Below are positions 1 through 6,558 of a stretch of DNA of 12,206 nt, piece after piece. Under the pieces are notes generated by a model. That model was not told the DNA's origin. It did not search any database and saw nothing but the letters and a program-made list of their open reading frames with translations. The DNA is from Mariprofundus sp. (GTDB lineage: Bacteria > Pseudomonadota > Zetaproteobacteria > Mariprofundales > Mariprofundaceae): contig JAJFLF010000085.1 of assembly GCA_021772845.1 (NCBI GenBank), forward strand, positions 1 through 12,206. The letters run 5' to 3'. Made by a program: the position numbers and the translations under genes. How positions within the stretch are numbered: position 1 is the stretch's first letter; each line of letters opens with the position of its first letter.

Positions 1-51
1 TGATGAAAGAGCTTGAAGTGTAAGGCTCACTATCAACAACAGGAGGTCAGA

Positions 52-426
52 ATGAGAAACGAGCGACGCAACAAAGATAGATATTGTTTTAATCTTGATC
101 TGCACCCCGAAGGTGAACTCTTTCTATTGGTCGGCGACCGAACCTTTGAAGTTTGGAAGTTACTGGATATCTCCCCCTTCGGGACCTGCCTCTCCGTTGA
201 TGCCAATATCGCAAAAGATAGTCAGGTAGTAGTGCAGTACCGCTGCGGAAGAGAAGTAAAGGTGGCCTTTGGCACGATTGCCTGGAGCGATCATGAAAAC
301 AGGCTGGAAGAAGGCGCTGGTTTCAGGATGGGTGTTGAATTTCACAGAGATAAAATGCCTCTGAATGCAGCGCTGTTCAGAATTATCACTGCAGCAAGCG
401 TGAGAACAGACATCTGTTACGGCTGA
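52..426 (+). CDS. PilZ-domain protein, predicted c-di-GMP binder
   Basis: A 124-residue protein made almost entirely of one PilZ domain. The two parts of the c-di-GMP signature are visible: an RxxxR motif at the N-terminus (R6 to R10, sequence RNKDR) and a D/NxSxxG motif at D39-S41-G44 (DISPFG), followed by alternating beta-strand-like sequence. PilZ proteins bind cyclic di-GMP and pass the signal to partners that control motility, polysaccharide export or gene expression. No effector domain, signal peptide or membrane segment is present, so it is a stand-alone cytosolic adaptor whose partner is unknown. The reading frame is open from a TTG at position 13, but ATG 52 is chosen because a perfect AGGAGG lies at 41-46, and the RxxxR motif then starts a few residues in, as usual for the family. 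It lies on the same strand as the downstream kinase, about 350 bases away, so it is probably a separate transcription unit. Confidence 0.85.
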   Translation: MRNERRNKDRYCFNLDLHPEGELFLLVGDRTFEVWKLLDISPFGTCLSVDANIAKDSQVVVQYRCGREVKVAFGTIAWSDHENRLEEGAGFRMGVEFHRDKMPLNAALFRIITAASVRTDICYG

Positions 427-436
427 AGAGAGGCTC

Positions 437-457
437 TGGTTTTATTTTTAGAAACCA
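437..457 (+). terminator. weak hairpin after the PilZ gene, possible terminator
   Basis: The 6-base arms TGGTTT (437-442) and AAACCA (452-457) are perfect inverted repeats around a 9-base T-rich loop. A run of five T residues follows after the short spacer CACAC. The stem is AT-rich and the T-run is not adjacent, so this is at best a weak terminator, suggested mainly by its place 10 bases after the PilZ stop codon. Confidence 0.25.
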
Positions 458-546
458 CACACTTTTTCAGCTCTGACAAACCTAATTTCAGATTTTATGA
501 TCGAGGCATCTGCCCGTCGCATAGACCTCATTCCACTTGCAAAGCG

Positions 547-570
547 AAACTTATAAACTAAACTTATAAT
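547..570 (+). promoter_or_regulatory. tandem AAACTTATAA repeat with TATAAT hexamer, candidate promoter/operator
   Basis: The 10-base word AAACTTATAA occurs at 547-556 and again at 560-569, a 13-base period. The second copy runs into a perfect sigma-70-type -10 hexamer TATAAT at 565-570. No convincing -35 hexamer lies 16-18 bases upstream, so the promoter may be activator-dependent or the match may be chance. It is about 210 bases before the kinase start and 60 bases before the candidate small ORF. Confidence 0.3.
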
Positions 571-628
571 CAGATATTCTGAATGATGAGTATTGGGTGG
601 AGTTCCATTCTAATAGAGGGGCTTTCCG

Positions 629-796
629 ATGAATCATGGAGGGACACTCGGCATGAGGAAAAACTGTGAACTTAAGAGCTATCAGCTGCGGGCTAGCGCT
701 CTCTTTTTGAGTCTTCAAGTTGAAACGCCCGAGGCCAAGACTGCTCCAGCAGTTTTCTCTGTTTCTTATATCTCCACATGGTCAAACAAACCTTGA
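629..796 (+). CDS. candidate small leader ORF (55 codons)
   Basis: An open frame of 55 codons begins at ATG 629 and ends at TGA 794-796, overlapping the first 19 bases of the kinase gene in another frame. A Shine-Dalgarno-like AGAGGGG at 615-621 sits 7 bases before the ATG. A second in-frame ATG at 653 is preceded by GGAGGG at 638-643. The predicted peptide has a basic start (RKNCELK) and no recognisable domain or signal peptide. The kinase start at 778 has no clear ribosome binding site, so translation of this frame across it could couple the two. Against it: no homologue is known to me, composition is unremarkable, and a frame of this length can occur by chance. Confidence 0.25.
   Translation: MNHGGTLGMRKNCELKSYQLRASALFLSLQVETPEAKTAPAVFSVSYISTWSNKP
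740..753 (+). promoter_or_regulatory. short hairpin with T-rich tail just before the kinase start
   Basis: ACTGCTCCAGCAGT is a perfect inverted repeat that can fold as a 5-base stem with a 4-base loop. TTTTCTCT follows directly. It ends 24 bases before the kinase ATG, inside the possible leader ORF. It could act as a weak attenuator or hinder ribosome loading, but the stem is short. Confidence 0.2.
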
Positions 797-2763
797 TCCC
801 AGCCCCTACTGCTAATGAGGCGCTGAACCTCTATACACACATTGTGAATGCTAGCGATGACTTTATGAACATCATTGATAGAGACTACTGCTATGTCGCA
901 GTCAGTGACCCTCTATGTCAGGCGTTTGAGTGTTCACGCGAAATGCTTATAGGGAATAGTGTCGCCGAGATTTGGGGCGACGAGCTGCTTGAGAGTGGTA
1001 TCCGCGCCAGGTTAGATATGTGCCTTGCCGGAAAACAGATCGAACATGAGTTTGAGTATTCATTCCCCAACAAAGGGCTACGCTGGTACAGCAGCAGGTT
1101 CACCCCTTACCGCGACCAGCAGGGACACGTCACGCATGCGGTGGTTATCAGCCATGATATCACTGAGCGCGTGGAAGCTGCGCGTTCACTGAAAAACAGT
1201 AAGGACAGATTGGAATTTCTTCTGCATTCTGCGCCGGTAATCATCTACAGCCGCAAGGTAAAAAAGCTCTGGCCCTTACACTTCATTAGCCCAAATATTA
1301 ACCAGCTGCTTGGACATGATGAACAGAAATTACAAGGTAGCGCTGATGCATGGGCAGAGCATGTGCATCCTGATGACAGGCCACTCTTGTCAGAAGCACT
1401 TAAAAACCTGTGCACAGATGGGCACAATAAACTCGAATATCGTGTTCAGGATAATCACGGTAACTGGCACTGGCTGGCTGATGAAATGGTGCTGGTGAAC
1501 GATGCACAGGGTCACCCCAGTGAAATCATCGGATCCTGGGCTGATGTCAGCGAGCGCATCGAAGCTGAGCAGGAGCGTCAGAAATTACAGGCCCAACTTG
1601 AACATGACCAACGCCTTGAATCTCTGGGGGTATTAGCCGGTGGCATCGCGCATGATTTTAATAATATTCTTGCTGCGATCATGGGTAATGCGTCCATGGC
1701 CACGTTTGAATTGAATCGCAGGCCGAAGAATGCTGAGAAATATATCGAGAGGATCATGCTTTCCAGCGAGAAGGCTGCTGAACTATGCAGGCAGATGCTG
1801 GCCTATTCCGGCAAAGGGAGCTTTGTCGTCAAACCCATCAGTCTTACCACACTGGTTGAAGAGACCCAGAGACTGCTGGAGATATCGATTCCAAAAAATG
1901 TCAGCTTAAAGCTGGACCTGGATAAGGCACTGCCTTGTCTGAATGGCGATGGCGCGCAGATGCAACAGATCGTCATGAATCTGGTAATCAATGCAGCTGA
2001 TGCGATTGCAGAGAACAACGGGGTCATTCGTATCCAGACAGGTCTCATGCAGGTGGATGCTGCATATCTATCCAGCACTTACCTGGATGTGAACCTGCCT
2101 GAAGGAAGCTACATCTACCTGGATGTTGCGGATACAGGCTGCGGTATGAACAAACAGACACAGGCTAGCATTTTTGAACCGTTTTTTACGACCAAACCTA
2201 CTGGCCGTGGTTTAGGCATGAGTGCCGTTCTTGGTATTATCCGCAGTCACCGTGGCGCCATTAAAATTGACTCTATCGTGGGTAAGGGAACTACGTTCAG
2301 AATAGTATTTCCCGTTCAGAGCAGCAATCCGTCCAACGACCCAAGCGTGATATTCAGCGAAGCTGAAAAACTACAATCACAAGGCACCATATTGTTGGCT
2401 GATGATGATGATGATGTACGGCGTACGGAGACAAAAATACTTGAAAGCATAGGCTTTCAAGTGTTGACTGCAGTGGATGGTAACAGTGCCCTTGAAATAT
2501 ACCGCCAACATGGCAAGGAAATTGCTGCGGTTATACTGGATTTGAGCATGCCACAGATGGATGGCAAGGCATGTTTCACTGAGTTGAAGAAAATGAATCA
2601 CGATGTGAAAGTAATCCTCACCAGCGGCTTCAACAAGGCAAATGTCGGTGATTGGACCTCAGACGTGAGTGGTTTCATACAGAAACCGTATAGGATTAAG
2701 GTACTGAAAAACCTGCTGAAAGAGGTGATAAGTACCGACAAACATGACTCTAAAAGAGATTGA
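778..2763 (+). CDS. soluble PAS-PAS hybrid histidine kinase with C-terminal receiver
   Basis: A 661-residue protein with two N-terminal PAS domains (about 17-136 and 145-262, each ending in a PAC-like segment such as HDITERVEA or ADVSERIEA). A dimerisation/phosphoacceptor domain follows with H292 in the box GGIAHDFNN. The ATPase domain shows an N box (NLVINAADAI, N405), G1 (DTGCGM, 452-457), F box (FEPFFTTK) and G2 (GRGLGM, 476-481). A receiver domain covers about 536-652, with an acidic pocket of five Asp (542-546), phospho-acceptor D588 (ILDLSMP), T615 and K636. All catalytic residues are present, so autophosphorylation and transfer to its own receiver are expected. No membrane segment is seen, so it senses a cytosolic signal through the PAS domains. 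The start is ATG 778; an upstream in-frame stop at 721 leaves no earlier start, although the ribosome site is poor. No phosphotransfer protein or separate response regulator is nearby, so the output is unknown. The next gene begins only 19 bases after the stop. Confidence 0.92.
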   Translation: MVKQTLIPAPTANEALNLYTHIVNASDDFMNIIDRDYCYVAVSDPLCQAFECSREMLIGNSVAEIWGDELLESGIRARLDMCLAGKQIEHEFEYSFPNKGLRWYSSRFTPYRDQQGHVTHAVVISHDITERVEAARSLKNSKDRLEFLLHSAPVIIYSRKVKKLWPLHFISPNINQLLGHDEQKLQGSADAWAEHVHPDDRPLLSEALKNLCTDGHNKLEYRVQDNHGNWHWLADEMVLVNDAQGHPSEIIGSWADVSERIEAEQERQKLQAQLEHDQRLESLGVLAGGIAHDFNNILAAIMGNASMATFELNRRPKNAEKYIERIMLSSEKAAELCRQMLAYSGKGSFVVKPISLTTLVEETQRLLEISIPKNVSLKLDLDKALPCLNGDGAQMQQIVMNLVINAADAIAENNGVIRIQTGLMQVDAAYLSSTYLDVNLPEGSYIYLDVADTGCGMNKQTQASIFEPFFTTKPTGRGLGMSAVLGIIRSHRGAIKIDSIVGKGTTFRIVFPVQSSNPSNDPSVIFSEAEKLQSQGTILLADDDDDVRRTETKILESIGFQVLTAVDGNSALEIYRQHGKEIAAVILDLSMPQMDGKACFTELKKMNHDVKVILTSGFNKANVGDWTSDVSGFIQKPYRIKVLKNLLKEVISTDKHDSKRD

Positions 2764-2782
2764 TAGTACCGAGGGAGAGAAT

Positions 2783-3355
2783 ATGACAAAAGAAGCCAAA
2801 GATGCAGAAAACAGCACATCGGCGGGAGATGAACTCGCAGGCGTTGGTAACGTCGACCAAATCAGAGATATTATTTTCGGATCACAAATGCGTGATTATG
2901 AGAGTCGATTTCAACGTTTAGAAGAGCGCCTGCTAAGCGAATTAACGACAATGAAGAATGATACAGGCACACGTGTTGATGCATTGGAATCCTATATGCG
3001 AAGCGAAATGGATGCGCTCAACAACCGCCTGGGCAAAGAGCGCGATGAGCGCGAAGCCGATGACAAAGAATTAACAGAAGATATCAAGAAACTCTCCAAA
3101 GAATTGCTGCGTAAACTAAGCCATCTGGATGATTCAGTTGCTTCCCAGAACAGGGAACTTAGAGAACAGTTACTGACTCAGTCTAAATCACTCAGTAGCG
3201 ATATTAATGCAACACGTGAGCAACTGAACAGCGCGTTGGTGCAGGCGACAAACGAACTGCAACATACTAAAACAGACCGTGCCTCACTGGCTGAACTGTT
3301 ATCTGAAATGGCACTGCGGCTGAAAGACGAATTTCCATTGCCTTCCAGCAAGTAA
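2783..3355 (+). CDS. conserved coiled-coil protein of the GTPase/cyclase operon
   Basis: A 190-residue, highly charged protein without signal peptide or membrane segment. After a low-complexity start of about 20 residues there is a short block (VDQIRDIIFGSQMRDYESRF, residues 24-43). A long predicted coiled coil follows (about 40-165), rich in Glu, Lys, Arg and Leu, and a short C-terminal block around DRASLAELLSEMALRLKDEF. I recognise the DQIRDIIFG...RDYE and DR..LAELL..MA.RL blocks, from memory, as features of an uncharacterised family found beside OmpA-like and small-GTPase genes. No enzymatic motif is visible, so a scaffold or tether role is likely but inferred. ATG 2783 is chosen over ATG 2744, which would overlap the kinase, because GAGGGAG lies at 2771-2777. 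It is the second gene of the presumed operon and is followed after 24 bases by the large membrane protein. Confidence 0.75.
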   Translation: MTKEAKDAENSTSAGDELAGVGNVDQIRDIIFGSQMRDYESRFQRLEERLLSELTTMKNDTGTRVDALESYMRSEMDALNNRLGKERDEREADDKELTEDIKKLSKELLRKLSHLDDSVASQNRELREQLLTQSKSLSSDINATREQLNSALVQATNELQHTKTDRASLAELLSEMALRLKDEFPLPSSK

Positions 3356-3379
3356 TCTGAGGAGGGACTGCGTCAGCAG

Positions 3380-6058
3380 ATGTCTGATCAGCGTGAGAAA
3401 AATAGAGATGGCGAAAGTGCTCCCGAATCTGGTGGCATGGAAGCGAATAGTGACCTGAAACGCCTGAAGGAGTTGCTGCTGGGTAAAGAGTCCCGGCAGA
3501 TTGATGTTCTACAGGAGCACTTGGAAAATCCGGAATTGCATGCCTCTGATGTGGGCCGTGTACTGCATCAGGCTGTGCAAGTGAACCAGAAACAGCAACC
3601 CGGAGCCTTAGCCGATGCACTCGCTCCTACTGTTGAGTCATCCCTGTATGCCTCGGTGCGTAAAAATCCTGACCAGCTCGGTGATGCCCTGTTTCCAGTC
3701 ATGATGCCGGCAATCAGAAAGGCGATCATCTCGATTATGCATGGCATGGTGCAGTCGTTAAATTATATGCTGGAAAACTCGTTCAGCTTGCAGGGATTAA
3801 GATGGCGACTGAAATCCATCCAGACCGGCAAATCCTTCGCCGAGATCGTGATGTTGCATACACTGACCTACCGCGTAGAGCAGGTCTTTCTGATTCATAA
3901 AGCCGATGGCCTGTTACTGCAACATGTCAGCTTTCTGGAGGGAGATACGGAGAATGCGGATCTGGTCTCCAGTATGCTCACAGCTATTCAGGATTTTGTC
4001 CGGGATTCATTTCAGGTCGAATCGAGCGACTCCATTGAAAAGCTGAATATCGGCAATATGGTCGTCTATATCGAAGCGGGTTCAAAAGTCGTATTAGCCG
4101 CAGTGGTACGCGGCAATGCTCCAGCAGAGTTTAATGAGATGTTGCAGCAGCGCTGCGAATCGATTCACAAACATATGGCAACTGAACTCGATGACTTTGA
4201 TGGTGATGCATCCGTATTTAATACGGTGCGTCCGGAGATGGAGTCGTGCCTGTTATCGCAAACGGCAAGCCCGACGTCGGGCTCCAACCTCAAAGCCAAG
4301 CTCATGCTTGTCGCACTGGCACTGACACTGCTTGGCTGGTCCGCCTGGGGCTGGTATCAGAACGAACGAGAGCAACAGCTGGTACGTGCTTTAGATACCC
4401 TGCCGGGCTTTGTTGTGATCCATCATTCGCATGAAGAGGGAAGCCTGCTTGTTAGCGGATTACGTGATCCTCTCTCAGATGAATCGGACAAACTGCTGCA
4501 TACACATGGGTTTTCCAAAGACGATGTCACCTTGAAGTGGACACCATATCAGTCGTTGGAAACTGATATACTACTCAGGAGAGTTAAACTCCTACTCAAA
4601 CCTGATGCAAAGACAGAGCTTAAACTCGACGATAGCACATTAACGATCAGTGGCGTTGCTCAACACGCCTGGCTGGATCGGGCCAGAGACATGCTGCCAG
4701 CATTGCCTGGAATTTCCGAGATAGTCACCGATGAGCTGGTATTCAGCGATTCGCCTGAATATCTGTTACGACTTGCCATTAAAGAGCTACAGCCACCAGC
4801 CACAGTTCATTTGAGTATCGCTGATGGAGTACTGATAGCAGAAGGAAAGGCGCCACATGCATGGCTGAATAAGGCAGCAACGGTGACAGATCTTGTACCT
4901 GAGATAAGGGAATATAACGGTTCAGCCCTGTTAGATATGGACTCAGATGACTATCTATTGCGCGAATCAACCCGATTGCTTAACCCACCATCATCGGTTC
5001 GATTAAGAGTTCAGCAAGGCACGCTTATCGCCACGGGGAAAGCGTCGCAGCAGTGGGTTGAAAGGGCCACCACAGCCACAGACATCGTCTCCGGGATTAA
5101 GGCCTATAACGGTTCGGGGCTGGTGAATACGCAGTCGGACGCCTACCTGTTAAGCGAATCCATTCGTTTGCTTAGACCTCCATCATCGGTGCATTTAAGT
5201 GTTAATCAGGCTCTTCTTGTTATCACAGGTAAAGCTTCATCAAGATGGCAGAAAAAGGCTGGAAGAGCGCTCGATATCATCCCTGGAATCAATGGTTATG
5301 ATTATTCTAATTTGGAAATCATACATTCGGATGCATATCTTTTACGCAAATCCATTCGCTTGCTCAAACCACCATCATCGGTTCGCCTGAGCGTCAGGCG
5401 CGGTAGACTTACCGCCAAAGGAGAGGCTCCGAATAAATGGATTAGCAATGCCAGAAAGCGTGCAAAAAGAATCGCAGGCATCATTCGTTTTGACACGAAA
5501 GCGTTAATTGATACGGGATCGAATGCGTATCTGCTGGCTAAAATTAGACGCGAATTACAGACACCAGAGTCGGTAATTCTGGAGCTGAATAAACGTGAGC
5601 TCATCATATCCGGCTTTGCCACTGCCGCCTGGATAGAGAAGGCCGCCAAGCTCATTCTTCGTATTGATGGTGTGGATACGATTTGGCAGCAGGATTTGGT
5701 GGTAGCAGAAAAGGTCCTGGCGTCGCTGAAAACAAGACTGCTTAATACAAATTTGCATTTTTCAGCGCATAGTAGCCAGCTCATGGATGGTGAAACATCA
5801 AAGATCGAACGCCTTGCCAGCTTATTGATCAAACAGAGCGAATTGATACAGAGCACACAGGGCCATGTGCAAATCACCGGCTATTCAAGACTATTGGGTG
5901 CACAGGCAAAAGTATTGGCATTTAAACGAGCAGAAAAAGTGAAACGTGAATTGATAAAATATGGGGTTAATTACAAGCTGATAAAAATCAGTGGTTATAT
6001 GACCCGAAACAAAGGCTGGGCTGCGCGCCTGGACCTAATGTGGAGCCCTTTACCATGA
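3380..6058 (+). CDS. membrane-anchored protein with six BON-like repeats and OmpA-like C-terminus
   Basis: An 892-residue protein. Residues 25-290 form a conserved-looking N-terminal region with no signal peptide (key stretches LKELLLGKE, SVRKNPDQLGDALFPVM, HTLTYRVEQVFLIH, GLLLQHV), presumably cytosolic. A single hydrophobic segment lies at 306-325. After it, a divergent unit at about 340-396 precedes six units of exactly 64 residues starting at 397, 461, 525, 589, 653 and 717. Each runs YLLR.S.RLL.PPSSV.L.V..G.L...GKA...W...A......I.GI, which resembles BON domains. Residues 780-892 resemble an OmpA C-terminal domain (GHVQITGY...FKRAEKVKRELIKYGVN...ISGY), but the usual GHTD-type aspartate is replaced (GYSR) while the RA arginine (R850) is kept. 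Inferred topology is N-terminus in the cytosol and repeats in the periplasm. GGAGGG at 3361-3366 is 13 bases from the ATG, an unusually long spacing. The stop overlaps the GTPase start (ATGA), so the two are likely translationally coupled and act together. Confidence 0.85.
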   Translation: MSDQREKNRDGESAPESGGMEANSDLKRLKELLLGKESRQIDVLQEHLENPELHASDVGRVLHQAVQVNQKQQPGALADALAPTVESSLYASVRKNPDQLGDALFPVMMPAIRKAIISIMHGMVQSLNYMLENSFSLQGLRWRLKSIQTGKSFAEIVMLHTLTYRVEQVFLIHKADGLLLQHVSFLEGDTENADLVSSMLTAIQDFVRDSFQVESSDSIEKLNIGNMVVYIEAGSKVVLAAVVRGNAPAEFNEMLQQRCESIHKHMATELDDFDGDASVFNTVRPEMESCLLSQTASPTSGSNLKAKLMLVALALTLLGWSAWGWYQNEREQQLVRALDTLPGFVVIHHSHEEGSLLVSGLRDPLSDESDKLLHTHGFSKDDVTLKWTPYQSLETDILLRRVKLLLKPDAKTELKLDDSTLTISGVAQHAWLDRARDMLPALPGISEIVTDELVFSDSPEYLLRLAIKELQPPATVHLSIADGVLIAEGKAPHAWLNKAATVTDLVPEIREYNGSALLDMDSDDYLLRESTRLLNPPSSVRLRVQQGTLIATGKASQQWVERATTATDIVSGIKAYNGSGLVNTQSDAYLLSESIRLLRPPSSVHLSVNQALLVITGKASSRWQKKAGRALDIIPGINGYDYSNLEIIHSDAYLLRKSIRLLKPPSSVRLSVRRGRLTAKGEAPNKWISNARKRAKRIAGIIRFDTKALIDTGSNAYLLAKIRRELQTPESVILELNKRELIISGFATAAWIEKAAKLILRIDGVDTIWQQDLVVAEKVLASLKTRLLNTNLHFSAHSSQLMDGETSKIERLASLLIKQSELIQSTQGHVQITGYSRLLGAQAKVLAFKRAEKVKRELIKYGVNYKLIKISGYMTRNKGWAARLDLMWSPLP
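4568..5716 (+). repeat. six tandem 192-base units encoding 64-residue BON-like repeats
   Basis: Units begin at 4568, 4760, 4952, 5144, 5336 and 5528 with no length drift. The middle units are the most alike; for example CCACCATCATCGGTTCG is identical at 4985-5001 and 5369-5385, exactly 384 bases (two units) apart, and nearly identical in the unit between. The outer units are more diverged. This pattern points to expansion by tandem duplication from the middle of the array. Confidence 0.85.
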
Positions 6059-6558
6059 GTCGTGTATTGCAAAAAAAAGTGTGTCTGTTGGGCGCCTTTG
6101 CCGTTGGCAAGACAAGTTTAGTCAGCCGTTTTGTGAAGGGTATTTTTTCCGACAAATACCTCTCCACGATGGGTGTTAAAATAGACCGAAAAAGTTTGCA
6201 GCTTGATGATGTAAGCGTGAACATGATGTTATGGGACGTACACGGTGAGGAGTCTGTTAAAAAGGTTCCTGCCGCTTATATGCGGGGCTCGGCAGCCTAT
6301 CTACTGGTCATCGATGGCACGCGCAGCGCCACCGTGGATGCCGCACGTGAGTTGCATGCACGCATGCAGGTTGAAGTGGGAGATGTTCCCTTTGTAGTAC
6401 TGCTGAACAAGGTAGATCTTAAGGACGAATGGGAACTATCCGATGCTGATCTGGCAGCAATTCGTGAAGAAGGCTGGGACTGTTTCATGACCAGTGCCTG
6501 TACAGGCGAGAATGTGGAGGCGGCTTTTGTACACTTGGCCGGCCGAATGATCTCGTGA
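6055..6558 (+). CDS. Rab/Ras-like small GTPase
   Basis: A 167-residue single-domain GTPase of the Ras superfamily. Visible motifs are G1 GAFAVGKTS (13-21), a G2 threonine at T38 (STMG), G3 WDVHGEE (60-66), G4 NKVD (118-121) and G5 TSA (146-148). The position matching Ras Gln61 is Glu (E65), which predicts slow or altered intrinsic hydrolysis and possible need of a partner. There is no C-terminal cysteine for lipid attachment, so membrane recruitment, if any, must come from a partner such as the upstream membrane protein. Prokaryotic Ras-like proteins of this kind fall among the groups named Rup or MglA-like; I cannot assign the subgroup by eye. The frame extends back to ATG 6040, but ATG 6055 is preferred. 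It forms an ATGA overlap with the previous gene, has GGAG at 6042-6045, and begins just before the first beta-strand. The stop overlaps the cyclase start. Confidence 0.9.
   Translation: MSRVLQKKVCLLGAFAVGKTSLVSRFVKGIFSDKYLSTMGVKIDRKSLQLDDVSVNMMLWDVHGEESVKKVPAAYMRGSAAYLLVIDGTRSATVDAARELHARMQVEVGDVPFVVLLNKVDLKDEWELSDADLAAIREEGWDCFMTSACTGENVEAAFVHLAGRMIS

Larger units (their letters stand above)
427..777. other. 351-base region between PilZ and the hybrid kinase
   Basis: No long ORF is present. The region holds a weak hairpin just after the PilZ gene, a tandem AAACTTATAA repeat containing a TATAAT hexamer, a possible small ORF starting at 629 that overlaps the kinase start, and a short hairpin with a T-rich tail at 740-753. 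I looked for a c-di-GMP-I riboswitch because PilZ and signalling genes flank the region, and did not see its conserved core. The region most likely carries the promoter and leader of the signalling operon. Confidence 0.6.

Noticed and set aside
1..23. Possible 3' end of an upstream gene (ATGAAAGAGCTTGAAGTGTAA)
   Set aside because: All three forward frames stop within the first 23 bases, so any one could be the tail of a gene outside the window; too short to choose.
13..51. TTG start giving a longer PilZ protein
   Set aside because: No ribosome site before it, while ATG 52 has a perfect AGGAGG at the right distance.
427..777. c-di-GMP riboswitch in the leader of the kinase operon
   Set aside because: The conserved aptamer core and its paired elements are not visible; only short chance resemblances.
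2398..2415. GAT trinucleotide run in the kinase gene as a phase-variable repeat
   Set aside because: It is a trinucleotide run, so length changes keep the frame, and it encodes the acidic pocket of the receiver domain.
5302..5877. 191-codon open frame on the minus strand inside the repeat protein gene
   Set aside because: It lies antisense to the BON-like repeats, mirrors their codon pattern, and shows no domain or ribosome site.
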